64,000 bases of DNA from Alisma plantago-aquatica (lineage: Eukaryota; Streptophyta; Magnoliopsida; Alismatales; Alismataceae), in contig OY856414.1 in assembly GCA_963693085.1 (NCBI GenBank), positions 262,164,001 through 262,228,000 on the forward strand, read 5' to 3'. Within the stretch, counting starts at the first letter, position 1. Each line of letters opens with the position of its first letter. Below, piece by piece: positions 13,169 to 24,414 of this stretch. The notes beneath the pieces were generated by a model that ran no database searches, was not told where the DNA came from, and saw only the letters and a program-made list of their open reading frames with translations. The position numbers and the translations under genes are program-made.

Positions 13169-13979
13169 CTTGCTTTCCCTTGATGTAGTTGGCTTCATGC
13201 TCACTAGGGGCATCCTCTTCACTAGAGGAGGAAGGAGAAGTCTAGCAAGCAAGTTGTTGTTGAAGGATGACTGCCTCCACTTGTGCTTTGAAAGCACTAT
13301 ATTTAATCTTCTTGGCTTCCTTCTCTTCTTGCTTGGCTTCTTGTTCTTACTTGTCAAGCCTTGGCTCATGAGCTTGGAGGTTACCAATGAGCTCTTCGGT
13401 TGGGATGTCACCAAGGCTCCTCACTTCTTCTATGGAGGTCACTTTTGACTTCTATCTCTTTGGTAGAGTCCTAAAGATCTTAGAGTTGATCATACCTCTA
13501 TCCAAAGTGTTGCCCAAAGCAGCTAGGTCGTCGATGATGACAAGCCTAGAGTACATCTCTACAATCCCTTCTTTCATGCCCATCTTGACATACTCTAGAA
13601 GGTTGTTCAACATGAAGATCATATCCTCATTGACTTACTTTGTTCCCTCATAGGTAATGCACAATTTGTCTAAAATCTCATAGGCGGTGTCTTAAGATGA
13701 GATGTGGTTGAACTCCATTGGGGTAAGGGCTGCATAGAGGATGGTTATGGCTTTGGCATTGAGATGCGCTTCTTAAAGTGTAGATTCACTCCATATTTTA
13801 ACAGCTCTGGTTGGATCCTTGTATGGTGTGACCATCACCTTCCACATATCAAAGTTTATGCCTTGAATGTAGAACTGCATACACCTCTTCCAATAGAGGA
13901 AGTTGGTGTCATCGAAGATCATAGGACGCATGGAGAAACCTCCCTCTAGGTAGAGTGAACCAAGTAGGTTGTTGCCCAT
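13169..13979 (-). pseudogene. Ty1/copia gag pseudogene (UBN2-type), truncated
   Basis: The reading starts at 13979 with an N-terminus typical of copia gag, including a F-D-D/G-T-N-F-x-Y-W motif (around residues 22-30). It continues in one single frame through the gag helical domain (A-K-A-I...L-x-P-M-E-F-N...; E-x-L-I-G-N-L-x-A-H-E) to the lysine/glutamate-rich C-terminal part. Six stop codons interrupt it (near 13772, 13697, 13649, 13451, 13349 and 13241) but no frameshift is needed. In the family, gag forms the virus-like particle. At 13169 it is cut by the insertion of the neighbouring 3-kb-LTR element; the zinc knuckle and pol are not seen anywhere in the window. Upstream lie its PBS and LTR in the right order. 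Confidence 0.85.
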
Positions 13980-14017
13980 CTTATCATCTCATGGGAAATT
14001 GTTGGAGAAGATCCCAA

Positions 14018-14029
14018 GCTCTGATACCA
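14018..14029 (-). other. Primer-binding site of the copia element
   Basis: The minus strand reads TGGTATCAGAGC, an exact initiator tRNA-Met type site. It lies between the LTR start at 14032 and the gag start at 13979. Confidence 0.85.
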
Positions 14030-14396
14030 CTTGTTGGATCTAGGGCTCTAGAGGGGGGTGAATATAGCTTCAAAAATTCTCACAAGATATATTATATATT
14101 CAAATTATATCAATCAAAACCAATAGTTTAGGTGCAATTTGAATTCCTAACTAACAAGCATAGTGAGAAAATTAAACAAGCATTTGGACAAGGTCATTTA
14201 GAGTGGTTCCACTCTCCAAACTAAGAGAGAGTCAATCCACTACCTAGAGAGGTCAACCTCTAGGACTTTGCAAGTGCTTTTGTCTATATATTCACCTATA
14301 AGAGTTACAACACAAGACCCACCAAAGGACTTATCCATCCAATACAAAGAGTCTTAAACCTTACCAAGGACTTACCCACTTTGTAAAGAGTCTTGC

Positions 14397-14668
14397 GCCT
14401 TCTCCCAAGGACTTACCTACGCTTGCACAAGTCTTCAACCTTCAAGGAATTACCCACTCTTTTTTGATCTTCAACCTTTACCTTCTCCTTCACCTGGAGA
14501 AGATCTTCACCTCTTCTTCAACCTTGAAGAAGAACAACAATAACTTCACCTTCACTCGGAGTAGCTTGCTTCACCTTTTGTTATTTAAGGAAAGGGGTAG
14601 GGAAGAAGGAATGGAATGAGAGCTTTACAAGAACAAGGAAGTAGCTCTCTTACAACTGGCCTAACTCA

Positions 14669-14674
<6 letters not shown>
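14397..14674. repeat. 278-bp direct duplication, copy 1 (pair at 14997-15274)
   Basis: The two copies are offset by exactly 600 bases and differ by scattered substitutions. They bracket the captured gypsy fragment at 14675-14996. Both belong to the copia LTR. Confidence 0.9.
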
Positions 14675-14713
<39 letters not shown>

Positions 14714-14732
14714 GTGTGTGTATGTGTGTGTG
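14672..14732. repeat. (TA)n followed by (TG)n microsatellite
   Basis: About 39 bases of alternating A and T followed by TG repeats with one interruption. The related stretch in the parent element at 17417-17466 is shorter in TA and less regular, so the TA run has expanded here. Confidence 0.9.
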
Positions 14733-14996
14733 GAACAATGCTTTTATATACAGGCTGAGGATGAGGCCATTGGTGGGATATGTAAATACTTAGTATGGTA
14801 TATGTTCTATGCAGGATTTTGGACTTGTATATAAATGAGACATGTTTATGATGTTTAGTCAGTTTCAATATATCCCTTATCCATCTATGTGGTTAAATGG
14901 TGATCGATCATGTTTTGGGTTTTAAGTAATCTCAATTAGTGTGGTGGTATGCCACAGTTTGATTGGTGTCAGAGTATTAGGTTCGTTGAGTCTGTA
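14675..14996 (+). mobile_element. Captured fragment of gypsy A LTR end plus PBS and leader
   Basis: This 322-bp piece matches about 17415-17731: a TA/TG microsatellite, the last ~250 bases of the gypsy LTR, the primer-binding site TGGTGTCAGAG, and about 25 bases of leader ending in GTTGAGTCTGTAG. It lies in the opposite orientation to the copia LTR that hosts it and is bounded by the 278-bp duplicates. Confidence 0.85.
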
Positions 14997-15274
14997 GCCT
15001 TCTTCCAAGGACTTACCTATGCTTTTACAAGTCTTCAGCCTTCAAGGAATTACCCACTCTTCTTGGATCTTCAGCCTTTACCTTCTCCTTCACCTGGAGA
15101 AGATCTTCACCTCTTCTTCAACCTTGAAGAAGAACAACAATAACTTCACCATCACTCGGAGTAGCTTGCTTCACCTTTGCTTCTATAAGGAAAGGGGTAG
15201 GGAAGAAGGAATGGAATGAGAGCTTTACAAGCACAAGGAAGTAGCTCTCTTACAACTGGCCTAACTCACTCATA
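14997..15274. repeat. 278-bp direct duplication, copy 2 (pair at 14397-14674)
   Basis: Second copy of the copia LTR segment. Continuity with the remaining LTR sequence resumes immediately after 15274. Confidence 0.9.
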
Positions 15275-16010
15275 ATCACAGAATACTATGTAAATGAGAG
15301 AGAGAAAGGGGCTCAAGGAGTTTCAACACACTCAACTATATCAATGACTTAGAATAGCATGAATGAGAAAACTCGGAATGAACTCCAAGGGGTCCTACTT
15401 ATAGTTGGGGGTGCTCCCTTGAGTGTGGGATCACTTAAGGGAAAAGTATAGCTATTTTCTAAGTTGCAACAGATCTATTCTCACTCAAAACAACTCACCA
15501 ACAATTATAATCATTTTTTCTGCATTTTCCATATAGTACATTCGGTCGAGTTTCAAAAAGGGCAACTCAACCGACCCATTAAGAGATAAAGCCAATTTTC
15601 AAACTATCGATCAAGTTTGTTCTGGGAAACTCAACCGATGAGCTAAGTTCTATTTTGCTCAGAGAGTCGGTTGGTTTGAATTTTGTGAGTGTGCAACACA
15701 ATCGATTGGTCTCTTCAAAAAATCCATCACTAGGTCAGTCGAGTTTCCAACTCGACTAATGAACAGCCCGTGACAAATATTCTAAATTGATATTTGAGTG
15801 ATCAAACATTGGAATTAAGTGTCCCTAATTTTTTTCATCTTAGTTACAAGTCATATCATCAATACAAGTGATTACAAAAATCATCTAAGGTCATTTGGAG
15901 TGATTTCCCAAAATGCGCCTTGTATTTCTTTTCACTTGAACTTGAACAAGCTAGGGTTTGTGTAATTTGATCCTTTTCATGTACCTAAAGCCTGAAATCA
16001 ATCTTTAACA

Positions 16011-17690
16011 ATCATATTAGATACATAGGAATGGAATGGTTAAGTCATTATTAAAATATGGGCAATGTATAACCCTCAAGTCAACATATACAATATTATG
16101 CTAACTTGTGTATCACAAGTATGACGATAATATGTTAAACCTTCTACAAGGTGTTGAAAGATAATGGTGTTCTTGCAGGAGACAATGTGATGGTCTTAAG
16201 GACCTTTGGGAATGTCTTGATCCCTAATGGAGGTGTAATCCTCTTCATGTGTGACAATGATTGGTATCCTATAATTATGTGGTAAGGAACATGTCTCATA
16301 CATTTTATACCTTTTGGAGTTGTTGTATACCATGTTTTGTAGAACTCTTTTATGTTTTGTATGTAACTTGATTGATGCAATCTTAACTCACTCAAGTGGA
16401 ATTAACTAATCAAGTGATACCCTAATCATGTAGTTCCCTATTTTGTAGAGCCATTCCAATATCATGACTTGCTGGATGGTTAATTGGGTACTTTTGAAAT
16501 GAATCCCAAGTCGTATATTGTTGAGTATATGTGGGTGCAGGGAGTGTGTATCCTTGTCATCCTGATCCCAAGATATGGAGGATGGTTGTGGTCATGCCTC
16601 AGATTGAGAGCGTTCAAGGTTGTATCTTGAATGATTATGAATCTGTATATGTCATGTGATTGAGGAAAACTATGGTTGTACCTTATATGATAGGGTTTTG
16701 AATACCCTAATTTCTAGTGTCATGACCTATATACTAAGGGAAGACTAGGCTAATTGCAGCTTGAATATATATGTCCATGTGATGGACTCATACTGATTAA
16801 GGGGAAGAGATATTAGGATCTTGATTCTCCTAGGTCTTGTACATAACTGATTGTGACCTCGCAGTGGTCAGTTGGAAGTTTGAGTGGTATACCTCAAACT
16901 CTCCATGGCCTAATAAAAGATGTAATTCATCAATGTAGCATATCTGCCAGGGTTAAACATGATTCACATTGGTTGATAACCCTTACCTTGTTTCTTATAA
17001 TGTTTAGTTGATATAATATGTGGTAAGATAAATTAACTGTTTAAAAGGTTATAGCTTTATCTGTTCCTCTAATATCATGTTAATCATGCCTTGATGTTAT
17101 ATTATCTACTTAATTTGCTTAATCTTTTTAATAATATAACCTACTATAATCAATGAGCCTTGTTGAGATTTATATCTCTCGTTGGGATATGGATCTCACC
17201 TTATGGATCACCACATCTTTTTAGATGATCGTCAACAACATTTTCAGGCTCGTGGTGGTGAAGAAGAGAATCTTGGAGAGCAGTTTGAGCAGAAGGTTGG
17301 CTAGTGTTAGAGTGTCCTAGAGTCGTCCTTGTATTCTCAAGTCTGGGAAGGGGAGGTTTTGTAGATGATATGTATCAACTCGAGTTCTTGGAAGTATCTT
17401 GATGCTGTATACAACATATATATGTATATATGTGTATATATACATGTGTGTCTGTGTGTGTGTGTGGAACAATGCATTTGTATGCAGGCCGAGGATGAGG
17501 CCATTGGAGGGATATGTAAATACCTGGTATGGTATATTTTCTATGCATGATGTTGGATTTGTATATAAATGGGACATGTTTATGATGTTTAGTCAGTTTC
17601 AATATATCCCTTATCCTTCTATGTGGTTAGTTAGTGATCGATCATGTTTTGGGTTTTAAGTAATCTCATTTAGCATGGTGGTATGCCACA
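16011..17690 (+). mobile_element. 5' LTR (at least its 3' part) of plus-strand Ty3/gypsy element A
   Basis: The LTR end is placed at ...GTATGCCACA, seven bases before the primer-binding site TGGTGTCAGAG. The beginning is not visible: the copia LTR abuts at 16010, so copia appears to have inserted into this LTR. The last ~300 bases recur as the captured fragment inside the copia LTR. A TG-rich microsatellite lies at 17417-17466. The 3' LTR of element A is not in the window. Confidence 0.65.
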
Positions 17691-17697
17691 GCTTGAT

Positions 17698-17708
17698 TGG
17701 TGTCAGAG
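17698..17708 (+). other. Primer-binding site of gypsy element A
   Basis: TGGTGTCAGAG is one base away from the tRNA-Met consensus TGGTATCAGAG. It lies between the LTR end and the gag reading frame. Confidence 0.7.
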
Positions 17709-17792
17709 TATTAGGTTCGTTGAGTCTGTAGGGACCTAGGACTTAGATTTTGTGTTTGTTCTCATGTAATCCAAAATATCTAATCATAGCTT

Positions 17793-20700
17793 ATGCTTAT
17801 GGAGATATGTATGGAGAACATGAAGAGCATGCAAAGAGTAGATTTTTCGCATCAGGAGATGGCGGTTAGAGGTCGGTACCTAATGAGAGAGTACTTGAGA
17901 TGGGGACAAAATAGCCCATCCCGCCTCCATTTTGACCATGTAGCCATGGACAATCAAGTCTTTTATTCCATGTTTGGACAGGTCTAGAGACAATTATGCA
18001 CTTAGCAGATAATGTTCATGTACCTCAACCTAGGGCAGTTGTCCCTAATGTAGAATCTCACAGTATCGGGAAGACGTTTGAGTGGTTGAAGCATGCCAGA
18101 GTTACTATGTACGTGGGTACAATAGACTCGATAGATGTTATTATATGGTTAAAGAGTTGGAGAAGGCATTTTAGATATTAAACATCCTAGAAGAGGATAA
18201 GGTGAAACATGTTGTTTACCTATTGAAGGGCAGTGTTGGCCATTGGTGGGCCACAAAGAGGAGAAGAGACTAGGAGTTGTGGTGGGTTGGGAAGAGTTCG
18301 GTGAGAGTTCATGAACTGCTACTTTCCAGAGACATATCTAGATGAGAAGAAAACCTAGTTTGAGCGGTTGCTCCAAGATTCGATGTCCATCAACAATTAT
18401 GAGGCAATGTTTATGGAGCTTTTGAGGTTTTGTCCTCATATGGCAACAATGGAGAAGGAGAGGATCCAAAGGTTTGAGAAGGGTCTAATTTCTGAGTTGT
18501 GTACGAAAACATCTGATATGGTGAACAGGAAGAAGTTTTCTACCTTCGTGGAGTGCGTGAGGAGGATTAAGAGGTCTAATCCGGAGAAGCGTGAAGCCTA
18601 TTCTAGGAAGATGCTTGCTTAGTTCCAAGGGCATTCGTCTAGTGGCTTCAAGAAACCAAGGTTTTCATCATTGCAGTCACAATCAAGATCAACTTTTTCT
18701 GAAATGAGATCATGAGTACAGTAGCATTGCTCCCCTAGTAAAGGTAGAGGTCACAACTTTCCACTAGTAGGAGCAAATAGTGTAGCGACAATGTTAGTGA
18801 TAGGGTCGTGTAGGCCCTAGTACTACTCCAAGACGTGTCTCAAGTGTGGGCAAGTTGGTCATGTGAGGTGGTCTTGCCCTATAAAGGATGAAGAAGTGAC
18901 ACGACAGCCAAGGCAGAGTTAGTAGGGCTCACATCATCAACAATACAATAGTCGTGGTGGTAGAGAACATGGTCAGGCTTCACATGTAGGATCATCTAGA
19001 CTAGCTGGTAGAGGACGAGGGTGACAATAGGCAACAACTAGATTCTATGCTATGATTTAGCCAGAGGGAGTGTTCAACCCATGGTTCATGATATGTTAGA
19101 TGGAACTTTTTCATTCTGACTTATCTACTTCTTCATTTGTATCTGTTTCGGTTGACCAGGGTGTGGTGCACTCTTTTAGCACCAAGGAGGTGATAAGTAG
19201 TTGTTATCTGCCTATTTATAGTAGATCTGATAGCCTTTTTCTAGAAACCCCTTTAATTTGTTCCGTTGAGTTGTGGGAGGTGTGTCCATCTTGCGTTCTT
19301 TCTTTCTCAGGATGCAGCATTCAAGTGAATCTCATGCCACTTGACATGCATAGATTGGATGTGATCTTAGGGATGGATACCTTAGAGAAGTGCATGATTG
19401 TTTTAGATTGTAGTTCCAAGGTGGCAACGTTCTATTATGGATATGTCTCTTGGGTCTTCCAAGGATATAGGAAGATTCTTCCTACATGTTTGGTGTCGGT
19501 TGTGATAGAAGAGAAGCTGATGAGACAAGGGTGTGAGGCATTCTTAGCACATGTTGTGGATACCAAGGTGCAGAGTCCTAGTATCAAGGAGGTACCTGTA
19601 GTGTGAGAGTTTGAAGATGTCCTTCCAGATGAGTTTCATGGTGCTCCAACTCCTAGAGATATTGATTTTGAGATTAATCTAGTTCTTGGAACACAACCCA
19701 TAACACAGACACCTTATATGATGGCACCAATTGAGATGCAGGAGTTGAAGAAATAGTTGTAGGAGCTATTGGAGAAGGGTTTCATCAGACTGAGCACTTC
19801 CTCTTTGGGTGCTCCCGTGCTATTTGTGAAGAAGAAGGATGGTCCCATGAGGCTTTGTGTAAATTACTAATAGTTGAACAAGGTCAGCGTGAAGAACATG
19901 TATCAATTTTCGAGTTACCCGTTGTCGACAATTGATGATTTGTTTGATCCATTGAGAGGTGCTACAATGTTCTCCAAGATAGACTTGAGGTCAAGATATC
20001 ACTGATTGAGGATCAAGGCAGATGGCATACCTAAGACTGCTTATAAGACTATGTATGGTCATTATGAGTTCATGGTTATGCCGTTTGGGCTAATCAATGC
20101 ACTGACATTGTTTATAGACCTGATGAACATGATGTTTAGACCATATATGGATTAGTTTGTAGTAGTGTCCATAGATGAAATCTTGATACACTCAAGGACA
20201 GTTAGCAACATCTTTTCCAGACATTAGGGTTGTTGAGGCAGCACCAGCTGAATGCCAAGTTCAACAAGTGTGAGTTTTGGTTGACTGAGGTATCTTTTCT
20301 TGGTCATGTCATAAATTCAAAGGTGTTTGTGTAGACCTAAAGAAGGTGGAGTATGTGCTAGAGTGGGAGAATACCAAGACATTGACTGAGCTCTAAAGTT
20401 TCCTAGGATCGGAAGGCTACTACAAGAGATTCATTAAGAATTTCAGTGATATAGTGTTACCCCTAACCAAGTTGACTAGGAAGGGTGTTCCTTTTGTTTG
20501 GGATGACAAGTGTCAGTGTATTTTCCAGTTGCCAAAGGATAAGTTGACCTACGCTCCAGTGTTAGTGATTTAAGAGCAAGGGAAAGGTTATATCGTCTTC
20601 TATGATGCTTCAAAGAATGGCTTCAAATGTGTGTTGATGCAAGACAAGAATGTGATTTATTTTTCCTTGTGACAACTTAAGAAAAACTAGGATATCTACC

Positions 20701-20916
20701 CAACCCATGACCTAGAGTTAGTAGTTGTAGTTCTTTCCCTGAAGTTTGAAGACACTATATGTATAGGGAGGTGTTAAATCTTCACTAACCACAAGAATCT
20801 TTAGTATATCTTCTCAATGTGGGAACTGAATATGAGGCAGGGAAGATGGATGAAACAGATAAAAAGACTATGACTACATGATAGACTATCATCTAGGAAA
20901 GGAAAACATGGTGGCT
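17793..20916 (+). pseudogene. Ty3/gypsy gag-pol pseudogene (element A), 5' part: gag, protease, RT, RNase H
   Basis: The pieces appear in canonical order. Gag: 17793-18622, including the retrotrans_gag region (F-E-W-L near 18080, G-x-x-x-x-W-W near 18230-18250, the M-S-I-N-N-Y-E segment at ~18383). A CCHC zinc knuckle of form C-x2-C-x4-H-x4-C lies at about 18835-18880. Protease C-terminal part and linker: 19100-19606, with D-V-I-L-G-M-D near 19360 and G-C-E-x-F-L-A-H-V-V-D. RT: about 19690-20330, with [13 protein letters not shown] near 19807 and M-P-F-G-L near 20080. RNase H: about 20580-20916. Stops and frameshifts are numerous, and the catalytic Y/F-x-D-D box reads S-I-D-E near 20170, so the RT is dead. 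The frame runs to V-A-D at 20908-20919, where a 38.9-kb insertion splits pol; it resumes at 59840. The conserved protease/RT linker suggests a Tekay/Del-like chromovirus, but I cannot assign the clade firmly. Confidence 0.88.
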
Positions 20917-20921
20917 GATGT
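20917..20921 (+). repeat. Putative target-site duplication, left copy (GATGT)
   Basis: Pairs with TATGC at 59835-59839. The undisturbed pol codons would read GAT-GC, so each copy looks like GATGC with one change. It marks the insertion point of element B in pol of element A. Confidence 0.55.
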
Positions 20922-23225
20922 CGTAACATCCTCATTTTAGGGTTTCATAACAAATAACATCCACATAAATTAGCATACTTCATAATTTTTGAAACCCTAA
21001 ATGGGGCATAATCTAGGGTATTATCTAGTCTCAAAATCATGGAACGAGGAAATCAGATGGTTTCTACAAGATGAGAGATCATATATGATACTCTAGAATC
21101 AATCTTTGTATCTGTTGAGTGATGAATAAGGAAAGGATAAAGTCATCAAACTATACTGGTGAAATTATGTTAGTGGATTAGTCATTCAATTTCTCATTAC
21201 ATGTTGATGTCATAAAAACCTTTTCTTAGATATCATAATGAGTTTTCTACGCTAATACTATCAACCTAGGAATGTTTTGAGGTGTTTGGTAGCTGGTTGA
21301 GTTAATCATATGCCCAAATCAGTTATAGCTTTGTACATGTACACCGCACAAGGATTATACTCCTATGTTATGTAAGCCACTAGAGATAGTTATAGTTTGG
21401 AACTTATCAACTACAACAGATGGATATATTTATCCTAAATGAAACACAATAGTTGATATATCAATTTATTTGGTTTGCCTAACTAGAGAGGGTTCGACTC
21501 TCTAACGCCTTGATTATATATACAAGACATGGAGGAGCTTGTGGAGATAAATAGAAACACCATCACGATTTCTGGTGATTGTTCTTCAGGACCAAGACAT
21601 AGATTATTTATCACGATGGAGATCACCACATACATAAGCAACATGCTGCCCCACCTTAGAGGCGGCTTGCCTTCCTATCATGCTACCCTAGAGGAAGGGT
21701 GGTTGGCATTCAAGCATGCCATATCAACTCAATCCAGAGGATATTGAGTGAAGATGGATGAAGGTCGGCTACCAGAGAATCTTTGTGGCTTTTTGCTTCC
21801 AGATCTTGGGCTACATGTCCACCTTCATAATCTTTGAAACCAACCATGGTTGCATGGCTTGGATATATAATAGCAAACATATTATAATGATCTCTAATTC
21901 CTTCAGCATAAGGAAGGCATAGATGAACCCCCACGATGATCTTTCCCCATTGCATGAGGAGTAGAGATTTCGAAGTTCATCCCCTTCTTTCGTGGCTATC
22001 GTAGCAGTAATAACCCTAGTGGCACTAAGGTGGAAGGCACCGACACCCGAGGAGGGATCTTGAAGGTTTGATCATGAATAAAGTAGTGTGTGCATCTAAT
22101 ACTAGGACCAAGAAGGTCGTTCTTCAAGCCAACAGTACCCGAGCACCCAGGGATCATCACCGGAGAACCTGCCTGCGGTGGTGCTCTATTTTATAGAATA
22201 AACATAGGCACCATGATAGAGAGGCTAGCACCCATGTCTACGGATCGTGAATAAGTGGATTTTCCCAACTCACCTGCCTAAGAAGTAAGGTAAATAATGT
22301 TGTTAATTTTCTAGGATGTGCTCCTACCTTTCATAAATTCTAGAAATTAGTCCATGTATCAGAAAAAATGCAATCCATATATGGATTTTGATTAGTTTTT
22401 CTAGACCTAGACAATGGTTAAGGTTTTATGACTTGTTTCAATTTGGTTCTCAATATATCTAGACCTAGGATAATTAGGGTTTGAAGATCCTAATCTAGGG
22501 TTTGGGTTTGTGGTACGTGTGAATTAAAGTTGAAATATCAAGAGATCATAAGGGATTGTTCTTCTATACTATGTAAGTGGTTCATTCCCATGAGTATTCA
22601 TATTTATAAAGCCTGGTATATTTACATATTCCTAGTATAAGGCATTATGATTTACATGTTCTAATGTTCTAAGATTTTAAGTAAGATATGCAAATTAAAG
22701 TTTTCACACATGATTATGTTCTCACATGCACCCAATATTTCAAGTAGAGATATGCTAGTAGGATTCCTTATAATTATTGGGATTCATGAACCAAGTTCAT
22801 GACAAAATTTAAAGGATCATGTTCATAAAAGATTTCTTAGTAATGATTCATATTAACGAATAAGACTATAAGATAAGACATTAAAGCAAGATAGTCATAC
22901 TTGATAATGTAGGATCAGAATGTATTGAGAATTCAGTCCATGATAATGTTATAAGATTACAATGTACTAAGTCATGATTAAGTTCCAACAGAAGATTTTA
23001 GCAAGATTCATGATTTGAGTCATGATAAGAATATGAGCACAAGATGCTTTAAGATTTATGATGTAAGTCCATTAAGATCTATGCTTTAAGATTTCATGAT
23101 AAGATTATATAAGGATTCATTCTTTAAGATTTAAGATTTGAGTTCATGTTAAGACCATGAGATTTGAAATGTATTTAGATTCATGCTAACATTAGATTTA
23201 AAAAGGTATCAGATTATGAAGTTAG

Positions 23226-23464
23226 ACCTAGGCCTTAGTGCAGGTCAACTCAAGAACATGACTGAGGCCCTTTGTGCAAGTCATGTGGTCCACACACCCT
23301 AGTGTAGGTCAATATAAGAGAGACATGACCCAGGCCCTATGTGCAAGTCATGAGGCCCAAACCCTTAATGAAGGCCGATTTAGATAGATAACCCAGGCCC
23401 AGAGTGTAGGTTATGTGACCCAAGCACCTTAGTGCAAGTCATGAGACCCAGGTACTAGAGTACA
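23226..23464. repeat. Degenerate tandem repeat in element B
   Basis: A motif of about 40-60 bases built from 'cttagtgcaagtcatg' and 'acccaggccc' recurs four or five times with variation. Upstream, 22850-23180, a shorter 'taagattcatga'-like unit also recurs irregularly. Confidence 0.65.
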
Positions 23465-23864
23465 TGTTTCTAGAGAAAGATAAGTAGAAAGATAAGAATT
23501 ATGTTAATGAAAGAAGATATACTTATGTTTCAGAATTTCAATAGATGTTTGTTAATATCATGCACAATTTTTTTAAGATTTACTACATATTTTATGTTAG
23601 TTTCATCTGTATCATGTTTAAGAATATTTCCATAGTATCTTATTACTCCAGTTATGTATATATACTAGAATACTCATGCCACTTACACGAACAACCCTTT
23701 TTCCAATGGATGGCTGGGGACAAGATGTCTGCAGGTGAGAGAAAGAGCTGAGTAGATCCCAGAGAACAAGAACAAGGTTAGAGTAGGACTCGATCTGGTA
23801 GGATGCCACCATTAGATGATCCTCAAATTTTATAGACTTAGTTATATGGTTCAATATTTAGAAC

Positions 23865-23869
23865 TTTAG
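23865..23869 (+). repeat. Putative target-site duplication of the composite, left copy (TTTAG)
   Basis: Immediately precedes the TGTAACATCC start of the Cassandra LTR. The same five bases follow the final G-family LTR at 59612-59616. Confidence 0.55.
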
Positions 23870-24158
23870 TGTAACATCCCAGGTTTGAGGCCTAGGATAA
23901 CATGATCTTAAAAGGAATGATTAGACTACCCATATCACCAAGGTGCACCTCCTTTTCCGGGAGCCCATCACTAAAAACTCCATAGTTAAGCGTTCTCAGC
24001 TTGGAGTAGTATTGGGATGGGTGACCAGTCAGGAAGTTGATCCTGTCTTGCGCGTCAGTGTGGACAAAGTGCGTAGTTAAGGCTAGTGGTGGTCTGTGGG
24101 GCCAGTCGTCATTCCTGAAACTCTACTAGAGCCTTGGGAAGTGGGCCTGAGCATTACA
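23870..24158 (+). mobile_element. Cassandra-type TRIM, LTR 1, with 5S-rRNA-like promoter
   Basis: A 289-bp LTR, TGTAACATCCC...GAGCATTACA. Its middle (about 23947-24050) closely resembles plant 5S rRNA: C-C-C-A-T-C-A...A-A-C-T-C-C-A-T-A-G-T-T-A-A-G-C-G, then GTAGTATT, then GGATGGGTGACC. The internal control region of RNA polymerase III is thus recognisable: box A at 23984-24001, intermediate element around 24006-24013, box C at 24015-24026. Cassandra elements are short non-autonomous retrotransposons known across plants for carrying 5S sequence in both LTRs; they encode no protein and depend on other elements for mobility. The short ORFs at 24083-24372 are incidental. Confidence 0.92.
23947..24050 (+). 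other. 5S-rRNA-derived segment within Cassandra LTR 1
   Basis: Follows the order of plant 5S rRNA through boxes A, IE and C and the GGAAGT-like element after box C, but both gene ends diverge. It is therefore a derived promoter/RNA module and not a 5S rRNA gene. Confidence 0.85.
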
Positions 24159-24414
24159 AATGGTATCAGAGCCATAACCCCTCCAGTAGGTGGGGCCCAC
24201 ATGGGCATGTGGCATGCCAGTCTTGAGTTGTGCGTTCCAGGAAAGTTGGAAAGGGATATCCGTAGAGACGAGATGGAGCCTCCCTTGCGCTGGTAGTCGT
24301 GGACGGGAGCTGGGTGTCCATGGGCCATTGTGGGTCTGCACTGAAATGGGGTCAGATTATGAGGCCATATAGTTGAGCCTTGATGAGGAGGTCAAGAGTC
24401 TAAGTGGGGGAGAT
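24159..24414 (+). mobile_element. Internal region of Cassandra TRIM (PBS to PPT)
   Basis: 256 bp between two LTRs of identical length. It contains only the PBS at the left and a polypurine tract at the right, the minimal cis elements for reverse transcription by a helper element. Confidence 0.9.
24161..24173 (+). other. Primer-binding site of Cassandra
   Basis: TGGTATCAGAGCC lies two bases after LTR 1, an exact tRNA-Met type site. The internal region that follows (24159-24414) is only 256 bp, has no gene, and ends in the purine-rich tract GTGGGGGAGA at about 24404-24413. Confidence 0.9.

Larger units (their letters stand above)
14032..16010 (-). mobile_element. 5' LTR of Ty1/copia element, carrying an internal duplication/insertion
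   Basis: Read on the minus strand it starts TGTTAAAGATTGATTTC at 16010 and ends GATCCAACA at 14032, followed by the PBS. A TATA-like box (CTATAAGTAGG) lies on the minus strand at about 15395-15405. The present length is 1979 bases, of which 600 are secondary: a 278-bp LTR segment occurs twice (14397-14674 and 14997-15274) with a foreign 322-bp gypsy fragment between the copies. The original LTR was therefore about 1.38 kb. Only this LTR of the element is in the window. Confidence 0.8.
20922..23869 (+). mobile_element. Large solo-LTR-like element B, left part
   Basis: Starts CGTAACATCC (the usual TGTAACATCC with T changed to C) inside pol of element A. It continues across the composite insertion to 59834, where it ends GGGTGTTACA. 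Together the parts make about 3.17 kb with inverted TG...CA-like ends and no internal PBS or coding region, as expected for a solo LTR. A TATATATA box at 21515-21522 is followed by a GC-richer leader (21525-22300), like other long LTRs here. The small ORFs at 21529-21747 and 21710-21955 have no recognisable domain. Orientation is inferred from the TATA/leader order. Confidence 0.65.

Noticed and set aside
14650..14868. ORFs with runs of Y-I through the microsatellite (also 17317-17659)
   Set aside because: They are translations of TA/TG repeats and LTR sequence.
22850..23180. CRISPR-like short repeats
   Set aside because: The 'taagatt' units are irregular in length and spacing without conserved repeats or unique spacers, and the DNA is plant nuclear.
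23947..24050. 5S rRNA gene
   Set aside because: The core matches 5S rRNA but both gene ends diverge and the segment lies in a 289-bp LTR that occurs twice around a PBS and PPT, so it is part of Cassandra.
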